Origin: Paenibacillus sp. SZ31
GTDB taxonomy: Bacteria; Bacillota; Bacilli; Paenibacillales; Paenibacillaceae
Direction of reading: 5' to 3'
Length of the DNA stretch: 64,000 nt
Assembly: GCF_012912005.1 (NCBI RefSeq)
Contig: NZ_JABBEA010000001.1
Location: 1 to 64,000 of the forward strand
Part shown: positions 25,890 through 34,084 of the stretch, piece by piece
Position numbering within the stretch: the first letter of the stretch is position 1
Layout: each line of letters begins with the position of its first letter
Made by a program: the position numbers and the translations under genes
The notes under the pieces: generated by a model
The model's input: only the letters and a program-made list of their open reading frames with translations
Databases searched by the model: none
What the model was told of the DNA's origin: nothing

Positions 25890-26443
25890 AGTCTTATTAC
25901 ATCTTTTAATTCAAAATTTTCAAAACGTAATTTATAAATATCTGGCTTCTTTAATTGATCTAAAAAATCCAAACCATAACTTGAATCAAAATAATTCATC
26001 AGCAAAGTCATTACAACTCCATGTATTCCAATAGCTATTTTCTTCCCAGCGTGTTCTTTTAATATGTTTTTAATCACTGATATCGATCTATTCTGACAAT
26101 CAGCATTAGACTCTCCACCTGGTAAAGAATAATCAAAATCATTAAACTTACCTCTAATAACTGACATTAACTCAGTATTATCAATAGTTTCTTCAGCAAA
26201 AAACCTTTCCCTTAGATCTTCATATGTTTTGATATCTAATTCAAAGTATTGTGCCAACCCCTCAACACTAAGGATTGCTCGGTTATATGGGCTAGATATA
26301 ATAACATCTATTCCTTCTACTTTAAGTATTTCAGTAACTTTTTCAATATCCCTCTTGCCCTTCGTGGTGAGTCCTCTAGTAATTTCGCTTCCTTCATCGT
26401 ATGGTGATTCAGCATGCCTAACCATATAGATGGTCGTCTTCAT
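25877..26443 (-). CDS. Histidine phosphatase family protein
   Basis: 188 residues of the phosphoglycerate-mutase-like family. MVRHAESPYDEG holds the phosphorylated His, ISSPYNRAILSVEGLA the second basic pocket, and IAIGIHGVVMTLLMNYF the second catalytic His. AAGGAGG precedes the ATG. Substrate unknown. Its 3' end overlaps the DUF4180 stub by 13 bases. Upstream lies a decayed attC-like element that separates it from the next gene. Confidence 0.88.
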   Translation of the reverse strand: MKTTIYMVRHAESPYDEGSEITRGLTTKGKRDIEKVTEILKVEGIDVIISSPYNRAILSVEGLAQYFELDIKTYEDLRERFFAEETIDNTELMSVIRGKFNDFDYSLPGGESNADCQNRSISVIKNILKEHAGKKIAIGIHGVVMTLLMNYFDSSYGLDFLDQLKKPDIYKLRFENFELKDVIRLWKG

Positions 26444-26462
26444 ATGATCCTCCTTGGTATGC

Positions 26463-26590
26463 TGCTGTATTACGTTACCCTGTCTAATTTCGCTCTTTCC
26501 CTATCCATGAACAAAATAAAGAGTATCAACGACGCTGCATAGATAGGTTGTGAGGCGATTCTTTGGCATGCTCGAATATACTTGATATCA
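26463..26590 (-). repeat. Degenerate attC-like element
   Basis: On the minus strand the left part TGATATCAAGTATATTCGAGC begins in the stop codon of the kinase gene and resembles the left consensus of the array (GATAACAnnATATTCAmGC). The right part AGACAGGGTAACGTAATAC resembles GATACAGTAACGTTATGC of the element at 28540. Core bases have changed, so it is probably inactive. Confidence 0.5.
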
Positions 26591-27124
26591 GCTCTTTATC
26601 CTATCACATATGATGTTAACTATTTCCTCAGTAGGTAATAGACCATCAATAATCAGATCTGAATTTGGTTTTATTGTCTTCAACATACTTTCATATCCAC
26701 TTCTCCCGCCAGGTAAATAAAGACTTAAATCATCTAAAATAGCTTCTGCATTCTTGTTACTATAATCTCTTAATATTCTTCTTGCCATTGCTATATCAAG
26801 AGGTGTATCTATGAAAATAGTCAGATCAATATTTTTCAATTTGTCGTGTAACCTTGCAAATGGATAATCCAACAATATGAATTCCGTATCTTCTGAAGAA
26901 ATAAGATTTCTCAGATCAGAAATTAGTGGCTCTAGGTTCCACTCATTACAATCAGCGCCTCGCTCAACCCAGTTAACAACATCGTCGGGTCCTTCTAAAT
27001 CATACTCATCGAAATATAAGGTCTTTGCATTATTTAGCACTTGGGTTAGACATGACGTAATAGTGGTTTTCCCTCCCCCCAATACTGCTGCAATAGCAAT
27101 GATCTTAGGCATTTTATTCCTCAT
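26588..27124 (-). CDS. P-loop kinase (uridine-kinase-like)
   Basis: 178 residues. Walker A is IAIAAVLGGGKTTITSCLTQ, with an unusual triple Gly. TLYFDEYDLEGPDDVVNWVE and ILLDYPFARLH resemble uridine-kinase and deoxynucleoside-kinase-like proteins. ARRILRDYSNKNAEAILDDL is the lid region. The ATG lies a few bases after GGCTGAGGA. A decayed attC-like element follows its stop. Substrate unknown. Confidence 0.85.
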   Translation of the reverse strand: MRNKMPKIIAIAAVLGGGKTTITSCLTQVLNNAKTLYFDEYDLEGPDDVVNWVERGADCNEWNLEPLISDLRNLISSEDTEFILLDYPFARLHDKLKNIDLTIFIDTPLDIAMARRILRDYSNKNAEAILDDLSLYLPGGRSGYESMLKTIKPNSDLIIDGLLPTEEIVNIICDRIKS

Positions 27125-27190
27125 TGTTCCTCAGCCTCCTGGAGTAAATCACTGGATATTTTTTCGGATTTCAAGAGTTTCGTCTAACGT

Positions 27191-27658
27191 TCAACTATAT
27201 TTCTTTTTTAATATTTCTAAATATTCAAGTGGGACTTCCGTAATTTTAGAAATGTCTGATGTTTCAAATCCTAGTTTCAGAGCCCTTCTTGCAACCTTCA
27301 AGTTATGCTTCACCTTAGTAATCCTATCTTTAAGTAACATGTCCCCAAAATCCAGATAATCATCAGCAATCTCACCATTCAAAAAGAACTCTATGTCATA
27401 GGTTCCTATATGTTCTTCTACGTAAAATATATTAACCGAGCAAAATACCACTACTTCTGTTGTATTAAAACTATATTTCAGGTATATGGCACGCTCATCA
27501 AGACTTATAAATTCATCATATAACTTTCCCATAAAAGTATCATGATAATCGCTTTTATTTTCATCACGCCAATTTCTATAGGTCTTCCAGTAATTCTCTT
27601 TCGTTCGTTTCATCGCACTATGCTTTCTGTCCCATTCAAGTAAAATGTCTTTATTCAC
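27191..27658 (-). CDS. Hypothetical cassette protein with C-terminal HTH-like tail
   Basis: 155 residues of no recognised family. The N-terminal third is charged and helical (WDRKHSAMKRTKENYWKTYR), the middle is beta-rich (VVVFCSVNIFYVEEH), and the last 30 residues (ARRALKLGFETSDISKITEV) look like the short helical tail in Rpn-type proteins. The start codon is 65 bases after the core of the attC-like element at 27724. Directly after the stop comes ACGTTAGACG, a lone core-like site. Confidence 0.6.
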   Translation of the reverse strand: MNKDILLEWDRKHSAMKRTKENYWKTYRNWRDENKSDYHDTFMGKLYDEFISLDERAIYLKYSFNTTEVVVFCSVNIFYVEEHIGTYDIEFFLNGEIADDYLDFGDMLLKDRITKVKHNLKVARRALKLGFETSDISKITEVPLEYLEILKKKYS

Positions 27659-27723
27659 TCAATCACTTCCTGACAAAATTATATGCACCCAAATAAATTC
27701 TTTTTATATGGTTGCTGATCTAC

Positions 27724-27812
27724 GATAACGTTCCTGTATTCATAAACCCGAAGGGTTGTCTGCTGAATTTCCTCTTCGTAATCCATCCCACAGCTTAAAT
27801 ACATTGTTATGT
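27724..27812 (-). repeat. attC-like element 1 (about 89 bp)
   Basis: Minus strand: left end CATAACAATGTATTTAAGC, right end GAATACAGGAACGTTATC. It lies after the LprI-like lipoprotein gene and before the hypothetical gene at 27191. An inner hairpin AACCC(TTC)GGGTT is present. This is the shortest of the full elements. Confidence 0.75.
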
Positions 27813-27864
27813 GCCGTTACTGCTTCGAAGCATCACCTAAAAACCTTTAATCCAGATTCCAACT

Positions 27865-28518
27865 CTATTTTTCACTTTGGTATAAAAACTCAACTTCACC
27901 ATCTAGCAAATATCGATATTCAAATAATTGCATTGTTCTTTCCCTAATTCTCTCCCGTATAACTGTGCCTAGGCTTACCGATCCTTGTGATCCTAGGTAA
28001 CCATTATTAATAAATGTCTTCTCTACAAATTTTGTTTCCCTTAAGTGATACTGTTGCCATTCTTTCTGCGATTCAATTAGTGCTTCTCTCGGTTCTTTAT
28101 CCAACTTAGTAAGCAGCTTTTTATATATTTGATTCAACTCTTTATCCCAAATCTCTGTATATTTGCTTTCCAACGTCCCCCATTCCAATGTTGTAATAAT
28201 CTCTTTGGAATTTTGAAATTCATTAAATTCCACTTCATAATCATGATCTATAGGATTTCGAAGCATTTCATCATAAAAATCTCCAGTCAAATCATAGTTC
28301 CCAATACTCATGAATAACACTTGATTGTTAGAAGGATCTGATTGACCTTCAGTTATTTCTTTCAATTCTGTTGGATTACCTGTACTCAATACATCAGGAG
28401 GCAGTTCAGAATTCATTATTGATTTAGTTTCGCTGTTCAAGGTAGTCAATTGACTACTATTTTGGCAGGATGAAAACACTATCGTAATAAATAATAAGAA
28501 GAGTATCTTACCTTTCAT
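27865..28518 (-). CDS. Lipoprotein with LprI-like (DUF1311) domain
   Basis: 217 residues. The signal peptide ILFLLFITIVFSSC ends in a lipobox Cys, so the protein should be anchored outside the membrane. The C-terminal 110 residues (IWDKELNQIYKKLLTKLDKE, ESQKEWQQYHLRETKFVEK, GSVSLGTVIRERIRERTMQL) match the lysozyme-inhibitor LprI-like DUF1311 domain. A role in protecting against lysozyme or cell-wall hydrolases is inferred from the family name only. AAAGGAG precedes the ATG. The gene lies between two attC-like elements and forms one cassette-like unit. Confidence 0.82.
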   Translation of the reverse strand: MKGKILFLLFITIVFSSCQNSSQLTTLNSETKSIMNSELPPDVLSTGNPTELKEITEGQSDPSNNQVLFMSIGNYDLTGDFYDEMLRNPIDHDYEVEFNEFQNSKEIITTLEWGTLESKYTEIWDKELNQIYKKLLTKLDKEPREALIESQKEWQQYHLRETKFVEKTFINNGYLGSQGSVSLGTVIRERIRERTMQLFEYRYLLDGEVEFLYQSEK

Positions 28519-28539
28519 AAATTATCTCCTTTAATGACG

Positions 28540-28691
28540 CATAACGTTACTGTATCCACGACCCTCCCACCAACACGACCAATTGGAGCAGCCGCGATGC
28601 GGTTTACTCGGTACGGATGTATCCGCCCCTGCAATTCCCCTTTAGCGGACCGATGAGCCTTTAGGTTGCGAAGCACGGATATGATGTTAGA
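28540..28691 (-). repeat. attC-like element 2 (long form)
   Basis: Minus strand: left end TCTAACATCATATCCGTGC, right end GGATACAGTAACGTTATG. It belongs to a longer subtype shared with the element at 32992 (CGCATCGCGG and GGCGGATACATCCG blocks). It follows the DUF4304 gene stop by eight bases. Confidence 0.8.
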
Positions 28692-28698
28692 TGATGTC

Positions 28699-29349
28699 TC
28701 ACAAACGACCTCTACATATGCCCTCAAAGTCCTTAATGAGTCCCTTTGCTTTCCCAATATTATTTAATCCCCATTGGGCATATTCTTTTGCAACCCTATC
28801 ATTACCTAGAAATTTATGCGTTCGTGCAATTAACAAAGCCAACCTTAAATCAAGAGGAGCTCCAAAATTTTCAATCTTCTTAGATCTAGCTATTATCTCG
28901 GCCAATGAAATTGATGTAATCACCCTAAGATCATTGAATTGAGAAAAATAAGTCATTCCTTGATGCAAAAATAACTGTTTCATTTCATGTATAGTAACTA
29001 TTGCATCATCCTCTGTTTCTCCGTATTGAAACCATCTTTCACGTTCCACTGTAAAAAATCTCTTAAACCAATTTGGATTTTTATTAAGACGTTTTCTGAA
29101 TTCACAATCATAGGTCGTGATTTCATTTGAAGACTTAAATTCACCAATAGAATTAGGGAGGAAATCTAGATGCACCCCCATCTCCATAACACAAGATCCA
29201 CCGGATTTATCTGCCTGAATCACCAGAGTATAAATAAAGTGATTATCAGTCGTTTTAACAAAGTGATGATCGGTTCCCATAAACCCAACCTCATGTAGTT
29301 TCGGAGCAAAATACACCCTGATTAGCTTTCTAAAATCTTTAGTATTCAC
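28699..29349 (-). CDS. DUF4304 domain protein
   Basis: 216 residues. LIRVYFAPKLHEVGFMGTDH and IYTLVIQADKSGGSCVMEMG with a later NWFKRF segment match DUF4304, a family of unknown function often near toxin or defence genes. The start is a GTG at 29349, nine bases after AAAGGA. The upstream attC-like element here has shrunk to a 33-base hairpin, only 25 bases before the start. A full-length attC-like element follows the stop. Confidence 0.82.
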   Translation of the reverse strand: MNTKDFRKLIRVYFAPKLHEVGFMGTDHHFVKTTDNHFIYTLVIQADKSGGSCVMEMGVHLDFLPNSIGEFKSSNEITTYDCEFRKRLNKNPNWFKRFFTVERERWFQYGETEDDAIVTIHEMKQLFLHQGMTYFSQFNDLRVITSISLAEIIARSKKIENFGAPLDLRLALLIARTHKFLGNDRVAKEYAQWGLNNIGKAKGLIKDFEGICRGRL

Positions 29350-29373
29350 GTTCTCATATCCTTTGTGAGATTT

Positions 29374-29406
29374 CCGATAACGTTGTTGTATTCAATTAGT
29401 TATCGG
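29374..29406 (-). repeat. Minimal attC-like hairpin
   Basis: CCGATAAC and GTTATCGG form perfect 8-base arms around a 17-base loop. On the minus strand the right side reads GAATACAACAACGTTATCGG, close to the array consensus. The large middle part of the other elements is missing, so the two ends have come together. Confidence 0.65.
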
Positions 29407-29429
29407 ATGAGTTAATCCCATTGAACTAC

Positions 29430-29972
29430 CTACACATTCTTTCCAAATTCATTAAGTACTTTATTTACAAATTCGGTCTTCCCATCCGTATAGGACTGGC
29501 GATTTTCTCTATATTTAATAACCAGTTCTTTCTTTAGATTGGCATATTCAACTACAAATTCGGGATTGCTAATTAATGCATCTCTGAAGGATATATGTCT
29601 TAATAACTCTTTGCTATCTTTATTACAAACATATAAATGATGTTCAGATTTCTGTATTTTTACGATACTATAGGGAACATTTGCATCTTTTCTTGCAAAA
29701 GCTTCTCTGTTCTCAACACTCAAATTACCTTCATGATAGTAACCTAAACTTTCTAATCCTTGAATTACATCTGGAAGCAAGTCCATAGAATCAATTACTA
29801 CATCCATATCTAAAATAGGTTTTGCCGCTAGTCCAGGTACTGCGGTACTACCAACGTGCTCAATTCTTAGTACTAGATCCCCGAGTCTATGTTCTATGAT
29901 GGATTTCAGATCAAAAAACATTTCAGGCCATTGATTGTTGTATTCTTCAATAATTATTGTTTTTTTACTCAT
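29430..29972 (-). CDS. GrpB family protein (UPF0157)
   Basis: 180 residues of the nucleotidyltransferase-like GrpB family. RIEHVGSTAVPGLAAKPILD, with the following DMDVVI, is the diagnostic motif. EHHLYVCNKDSKELLRHISF and FRDALI complete the domain. Members often sit beside or are fused to dephospho-CoA kinase, but function is not settled. AAGGATG overlaps the start. The 3' side has the minimal attC-like hairpin. Confidence 0.9.
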   Translation of the reverse strand: MSKKTIIIEEYNNQWPEMFFDLKSIIEHRLGDLVLRIEHVGSTAVPGLAAKPILDMDVVIDSMDLLPDVIQGLESLGYYHEGNLSVENREAFARKDANVPYSIVKIQKSEHHLYVCNKDSKELLRHISFRDALISNPEFVVEYANLKKELVIKYRENRQSYTDGKTEFVNKVLNEFGKNV

Positions 29973-30008
29973 CCTTGAAATGCCCCCCCAAAAAATAAAG
30001 TACGAATG

Positions 30009-30035
30009 CCCGATGCGTTAATATGTTGTTATGAG
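30009..30035 (-). repeat. Left half of an attC-like element
   Basis: Minus strand: CTCATAACAACATATTAACGC and then ATCGGGC, a good match to the left consensus. No right half with GAATAC or CGTTA follows before the GrpB start, so the element is truncated. Confidence 0.55.
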
Positions 30036-30048
30036 ATGGTGATGTTTT

Positions 30049-30552
30049 CTATGGATTACTTTCAAATATTACGCTAGAATATGGTTTTATTACTTGATCC
30101 GAAAAATATTCTTTAAAGAATTCATTAGTTGTTCTAGGAAATTTATAATGTTCTAAAGATTCATCTAGCCTATGCACTGTCCTCTTAATTTCATTAATGG
30201 GTAACCATTCAATCCCAACCTGTCCAACATCAGCTTGTAGGCTTCTTAATTCATTATTTAGGAAATGAGTGTTGCACTCATAAATAAAATCAATCGAATG
30301 AGCTTCCTTCATTATGAAAGAGTATTCATGATTGCGCGATATGTATTCTCTTACACAAACTAACCCACTACTCGATATTTCAATACCCAACTCTTCCATA
30401 CACTCGCGACTTAAAGCCTGTTCCAATGTTTCGTTCTCTTCTTGAGCTCCTCCAGGCAGTACATAATAAATACCTATATTTGCTCTTCTTTTCTTTATTA
30501 ATAGAAGATTGTCATTCTGGATAATCAATGCTCGTACTGTATTTGAAATCAT
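30049..30552 (-). CDS. NUDIX hydrolase
   Basis: 167 residues. The Nudix box is exact: GAQEENETLEQALSRECMEE followed by LGI fits GX5EX7REUXEEXGU (about residues 37-59). The enzyme would hydrolyse a nucleoside diphosphate linked to another moiety, using Mg; which one is unknown. The N-terminal NTVRALIIQNDNLLLIKKRR strand is typical of MutT-like proteins. Preceded by a complete attC-like element. Confidence 0.92.
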   Translation of the reverse strand: MISNTVRALIIQNDNLLLIKKRRANIGIYYVLPGGAQEENETLEQALSRECMEELGIEISSSGLVCVREYISRNHEYSFIMKEAHSIDFIYECNTHFLNNELRSLQADVGQVGIEWLPINEIKRTVHRLDESLEHYKFPRTTNEFFKEYFSDQVIKPYSSVIFESNP

Positions 30553-30593
30553 CTAGAATAATCTCCCTCCATATAATGTCTACATCACTCTCT

Positions 30594-30687
30594 CATAAAG
30601 CTCCCGTATTCACGACCTAGGAACGATGAGTGTCCAGCTTATGTCGGGCAAATGACTAATATCCGTAGCGTGAATATATTGTTATCC
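30594..30687 (-). repeat. attC-like element 5
   Basis: Minus strand: left end GGATAACAATATATTCACGC, right end GAATACGGGAGCTTTATG, where the CGTTA core has changed to CTTTA. It follows the P-loop kinase gene and precedes the Nudix gene. The altered core may make it inactive. Confidence 0.7.
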
Positions 30688-30711
30688 GATGAGCAAGACA
30701 TCTTGATTATT

Positions 30712-31236
30712 TCACTTTAGTTTGATGTAATCTATTACTTTATTTAAATATGTTTCAATTGGTTCAGAACTGTCGACAATAAAGTATTCATATTTTTCAG
30801 ATTTCTTACTCTGTTGTATGCCATGTTTAAATGCTTCATATGTTGTGCTCTCTATCTGACTAATTTTTCTTTCTCTTGTTAATAATCGTTGCTGAATCAA
30901 CTCGTAATTATCCACGCAACATTCTACATATTTGTATTTAATCTTATACTTTAAACACAGTTGCTCACCGATCTCTATCATTTTTTCATATAAACAAGGG
31001 ACATCAAAAATCACACTATTCCCTTGACTTAAATAAAACTCAATTAATGCCCAATCAATATGATATGACGTTTTACCTAAGACATTCATACTTAGATTTT
31101 GATTGTCTAATGCCTCTAATAGAGCCGTTTTAGTGATATCATGATCAACTATAACTGCATTCGTTAATTTAGATATTTGTTTTGCCAAACTTGATTTTCC
31201 TGATCCTGGGAATCCGGACATTTGTAAAAAAAACAT
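30712..31236 (-). CDS. P-loop kinase (AAA family ATPase)
   Basis: 174 residues. Walker A MSGFPGSGKSSLAKQISKLT at residues 6-25 is followed by VIVDHDITKTALLEAL and a VIFDVPCLYEKMIEIG strand. QQRLLTRERK is the lid. The chain resembles the small kinases of the zeta-toxin and chloramphenicol-phosphotransferase superfamily. The ATG at 31236 follows GAGGAGG. It is flanked on both sides by attC-like elements, a complete cassette-like unit. Confidence 0.85.
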   Translation of the reverse strand: MFFLQMSGFPGSGKSSLAKQISKLTNAVIVDHDITKTALLEALDNQNLSMNVLGKTSYHIDWALIEFYLSQGNSVIFDVPCLYEKMIEIGEQLCLKYKIKYKYVECCVDNYELIQQRLLTRERKISQIESTTYEAFKHGIQQSKKSEKYEYFIVDSSEPIETYLNKVIDYIKLK

Positions 31237-31283
31237 ACTATTCCTCCTCACAGAAGATTAAGAGTATTATCGCTTGCCTTTCG

Positions 31284-31401
31284 AAAAACGTTCCTGTATT
31301 TACGAACCCGAGAATGCTTAGTTGTCTGCTGGATACTACTTCCTCGAACCCCCACTGGCAGACCACGGGGCGTAGCCCCGCAGCGCGAATACGGTGTTAG
31401 C
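31284..31401 (-). repeat. attC-like element 6
   Basis: Minus strand: left end GCTAACACCGTATTCGCGC, right end AAATACAGGAACGTTTTTC. Inner hairpins GGGGCTACGCCCC and GTCTGCC...CAGCAGAC are visible. It follows the S51-like gene and precedes the P-loop kinase gene. Confidence 0.8.
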
Positions 31402-31424
31402 AAGATTTCAGGGACTTCTTCGAT

Positions 31425-32051
31425 TCAAAGTGCTTGATTTATTAAGATTGAGATATATTCATCATCTTTAAGCCTTGTCACCTTACAGTTCTCATTGGAT
31501 TCAAATTCTACTATTCTCTCTTCAATTGTTTTATTAGTACTATCTTTAAATATATCCTCTCGATCATAGTGAGGAAAAATAAGCTTGTCGGTTACACCTA
31601 CTGCCTTAAAATCCGTTAAATTCATGGTGTTCATCTGTGGAGTAAAGAAATCGACAATGTTAATATTCGGTCCCAGTAATAACGTTCCAGCACTTACTCC
31701 AACTATAATTACATGCTGTGCGGCCAGTGTTTTAATAATTTCATCCGCACCGCTTTTCTTCGCGAAATACAATAATGTAAATGGATTTCCGCCATTGATA
31801 TATATAATATCTCTATGTAAAAGAATTTGCGGATCATCAAATTCTATATCTACAAAATTGATATGCTGAAACCCCATATCCTTGAACTCTTGCAATGCCC
31901 TTTGTGCATATCTATTATTTTCTTTCATGGGGGATCCTGTTGTAATAATAGAGACCTTTAATTGAGAAATATCTCCATCAATAAAATCCAGAAATTGATT
32001 TTTAATATCTTCAGTATAAAAACCACAAGAGGTTAGTAACAAGCTACTCAA
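31425..32051 (-). CDS. Type 1 glutamine amidotransferase-like protein, peptidase S51 family
   Basis: 208 residues. IYINGGNPFTLLYFAKKSG and VIIVGVSAGTLLLGPNI with the nucleophile Ser in GVSAG match the peptidase E / cyanophycinase family S51; a His follows in LIFPHYDRED. The reaction would be hydrolysis of an Asp-X dipeptide or a related substrate, which cannot be confirmed. Between two attC-like elements. Confidence 0.87.
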   Translation of the reverse strand: MSSLLLTSCGFYTEDIKNQFLDFIDGDISQLKVSIITTGSPMKENNRYAQRALQEFKDMGFQHINFVDIEFDDPQILLHRDIIYINGGNPFTLLYFAKKSGADEIIKTLAAQHVIIVGVSAGTLLLGPNINIVDFFTPQMNTMNLTDFKAVGVTDKLIFPHYDREDIFKDSTNKTIEERIVEFESNENCKVTRLKDDEYISILINQAL

Positions 32052-32120
32052 TGAAATCCCCGCCCTTAACTAATAGTTTATCTAATCTTTATAATTTAAT
32101 TAAGCATTCCCCTGATTTTT

Positions 32121-32234
32121 GCAAACATTTTTGTGTTCACGAACTTACGCAGCAAGTTGTCACATGAATCAACTACCCTGCCAAAAACATCATTGTGACC
32201 AAGGGGTAGCCGAAGCTTGAATACGGTGTTATAG
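32121..32234 (-). repeat. attC-like element 7
   Basis: Minus strand: left end CTATAACACCGTATTCAAGC is among the best matches to classical attC left ends. The right end GAACACAAAAATGTTTGC has drifted. Inner stem GGGTAG...CTACCC is visible. It follows the HAD gene and precedes the S51-like gene. Confidence 0.75.
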
Positions 32235-32278
32235 GATTTCAACGTCTTCTTCGATATAATTACAAAAGCATTCTATTT

Positions 32279-32932
32279 TCACTGATGTCTAAATATATTT
32301 TTTAATTCAAGTAAGTCGTCAATAATAAAATCCGCTTGGGCAAGCTCCTCTTCTTGGGCAAAATCAAATCGACAACCAATAGCCTTCAACCCATTTTTTT
32401 TTGCGGCATTGAAATCAGAAATCCTGTCCCCAACTACAGTTGCATTGCTGATGTGATGTTTTTTAAGAATATGACCGACTAAGTCACCTTTATTTTGAGT
32501 TCCTATTTGTTGGATGCTAAAGGTTTCTGTTACCCAATTATTTAACTTGTAACAGTTAACGATAGCATTTAGGTATTCGATTAGTCCATTGCTTGCTATA
32601 AAAATTAAGCAGCCTTCCTGTTTTAAAAAATCAAAAACTTCTTTGACATGCGGATAAAGTGCACCTTTGCCATAATTAATATTTGCAATTAACTTCTCCA
32701 AGAAGATTTCGTCTACCATTCGTCTGATTTCGTTTGAATGGTTCGGTAGTAACGTTTCCCAAACTACTGGTAGAGGAACTCCCATAATTTCACGATATTT
32801 TTGAGTTGGAGTTTCACTCGACCATTCATTACGAGACCTCAAGATAGAAAATGTTTCTTCTAACGATAACTCTAAGATTTTGTTTGTTTGAAATAGTGTG
32901 CCATCCATATCGAAAATAACCGCTTCCAGCAT
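32279..32932 (-). CDS. HAD family hydrolase (phosphoglycolate-phosphatase-like)
   Basis: 217 residues. Motif I AVIFDMDGTLFQTN contains the nucleophile Asp, motif II is LIFIASNGL, the Lys lies before HHISNATVV, and motif IV is VVGDRISDFNAAKKNGLKAI. An alpha-helical cap lies between about 20 and 90. It would remove phosphate from a small metabolite. Flanked by attC-like elements on both sides. Confidence 0.9.
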   Translation of the reverse strand: MLEAVIFDMDGTLFQTNKILELSLEETFSILRSRNEWSSETPTQKYREIMGVPLPVVWETLLPNHSNEIRRMVDEIFLEKLIANINYGKGALYPHVKEVFDFLKQEGCLIFIASNGLIEYLNAIVNCYKLNNWVTETFSIQQIGTQNKGDLVGHILKKHHISNATVVGDRISDFNAAKKNGLKAIGCRFDFAQEEELAQADFIIDDLLELKNIFRHQ

Positions 32933-32991
32933 GATTTCACTCCTATTCAGAGTTTGAATAATTTATTTTGTATTTTTATATGCTGATTTCC

Positions 32992-33157
32992 TATAACGTT
33001 ACTGTATCCACGACGCCCCACCGACTTAAGCCACGTTAAGGGCGACCGCGATGCGGTTAGTCCGTGCGGATGTGTCCGCCTGATTCCACTTCCCTGCCAA
33101 TTCCCTTCGGGCTGATCGAGGGAGCCTCAGGACCCAAAGCTTGGATATAATGTTATC
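32992..33157 (-). repeat. attC-like element 8 (long form)
   Basis: Minus strand: left end AGATAACATTATATCCAAGC, right end GGATACAGTAACGTTATAGG. The middle shares CGCATCGCGGTC and GGCGGACACATCC blocks with element 2. At about 166 bp it is the longest of the set. It follows the ferritin-like gene and precedes the HAD gene. Confidence 0.82.
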
Positions 33158-33169
33158 TGACGTAAACCT

Positions 33170-33889
33170 TTACTGTGAATTAGCTATAATCTTCTTTGTT
33201 AAGTTAAACTCATGACGGCATTCATAGTAGTAACTTTTGAGTTTATATCCCCCAGCTTTAAATACAGGCTTATGTTGATACCACACTATAATTAGCGTTC
33301 CTTCAAAAAGGATTCTACGAAGGATATGAACTATTCTGTTAAAGAGAACGCTTCTATTTTGAGCGAATTTATGAAGTGTTTCGGATTGAAACTGAACATG
33401 CTTCTCCTCATCACTTAAAATCTGATTACATAAATCTATTAATACTTCTGACTTTGTAGATTTTTGCAAGGCTTTATAGTACAACTTAGCAATGATCTCA
33501 GCAGTTAGTAGAACAATGACTGATTGTTCTAGACTCGAATATCGACGTAATCTTCTAAATACATTGTCCATCCAATGTCCACGAAGGAGTGGGATTCCCT
33601 GTACCTTCATAAATCTGCCTAGATCTCTAGCGTGCCTCTGTTCTTCTTTAATGAATTCTATAAGCGCTTCATAGTAATCCTGATCTTGTGTCTGATGTAC
33701 ATATTCTTGCGCACGTTTAATTAGATGTTTACCTTCAGAGTTTTCTCCTAATTGAAACTGTTGAATTGACTTGATGATTATTTCTTTTTCATTAGTTGTT
33801 AATTTATAGTTGTCATCCCAATGAATATATTTGAGGTTTTGATTATTTCTTCGATAATATTGCACCCATTTCGAGAAAGTGATATTCAT
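33170..33889 (-). CDS. Ferritin-like diiron protein
   Basis: 239 residues, mostly helical. EALIEFIKEEQRHARDLGRF (ExxH), LTAEIIAKLYYKALQKSTKS and NQILSDEEKHVQFQSETLHK (DEEKH) give the two E...ExxH half-sites of a ferritin-like diiron centre. The C-terminus continues with a hydrophobic stretch (ILFEGTLIIVWYQHK), possibly membrane-associated. An oxidase or oxygen-scavenging role is inferred. It is one of the larger cassette-like units and is flanked by two attC-like elements. Confidence 0.8.
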   Translation of the reverse strand: MNITFSKWVQYYRRNNQNLKYIHWDDNYKLTTNEKEIIIKSIQQFQLGENSEGKHLIKRAQEYVHQTQDQDYYEALIEFIKEEQRHARDLGRFMKVQGIPLLRGHWMDNVFRRLRRYSSLEQSVIVLLTAEIIAKLYYKALQKSTKSEVLIDLCNQILSDEEKHVQFQSETLHKFAQNRSVLFNRIVHILRRILFEGTLIIVWYQHKPVFKAGGYKLKSYYYECRHEFNLTKKIIANSQ

Positions 33890-33922
33890 TATTTGCTCCT
33901 AAAATGTAGTAGGTATATTTCA

Positions 33923-34036
33923 GATAACGTTCCTGTATTCATGAACCCCAACGGGGTTGTCTGCTGAAATCCCTCTTTGAGATCATTCCCGCAGACCAAG
34001 GCTCCATCGGAGCCGCAGCGTGAATATTATGTTATA
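33923..34036 (-). repeat. attC-like element 9
   Basis: Minus strand: left end CTTATAACATAATATTCACGC, right end GAATACAGGAACGTTATCTG. Three inner hairpins are visible: GGCTCCGATGGAGCC, GTCTGC...GCAGAC and AACCCCGTTGGGGTT, so the folded strand is cloverleaf-like. It follows the barstar-type gene and precedes the ferritin-like gene. Confidence 0.85.
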
Positions 34037-34084
34037 AGATGTGGGTGTCTTCTTCGATTAACTTTCAAAAAATCATTTTTAGTT

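Noticed and set aside
28515..28757. An open frame of 80 codons across the attC-like element at 28540
   Set aside because: It lies almost wholly in the structured repeat, overlaps the DUF4304 gene end, and has no ribosome site or family similarity.
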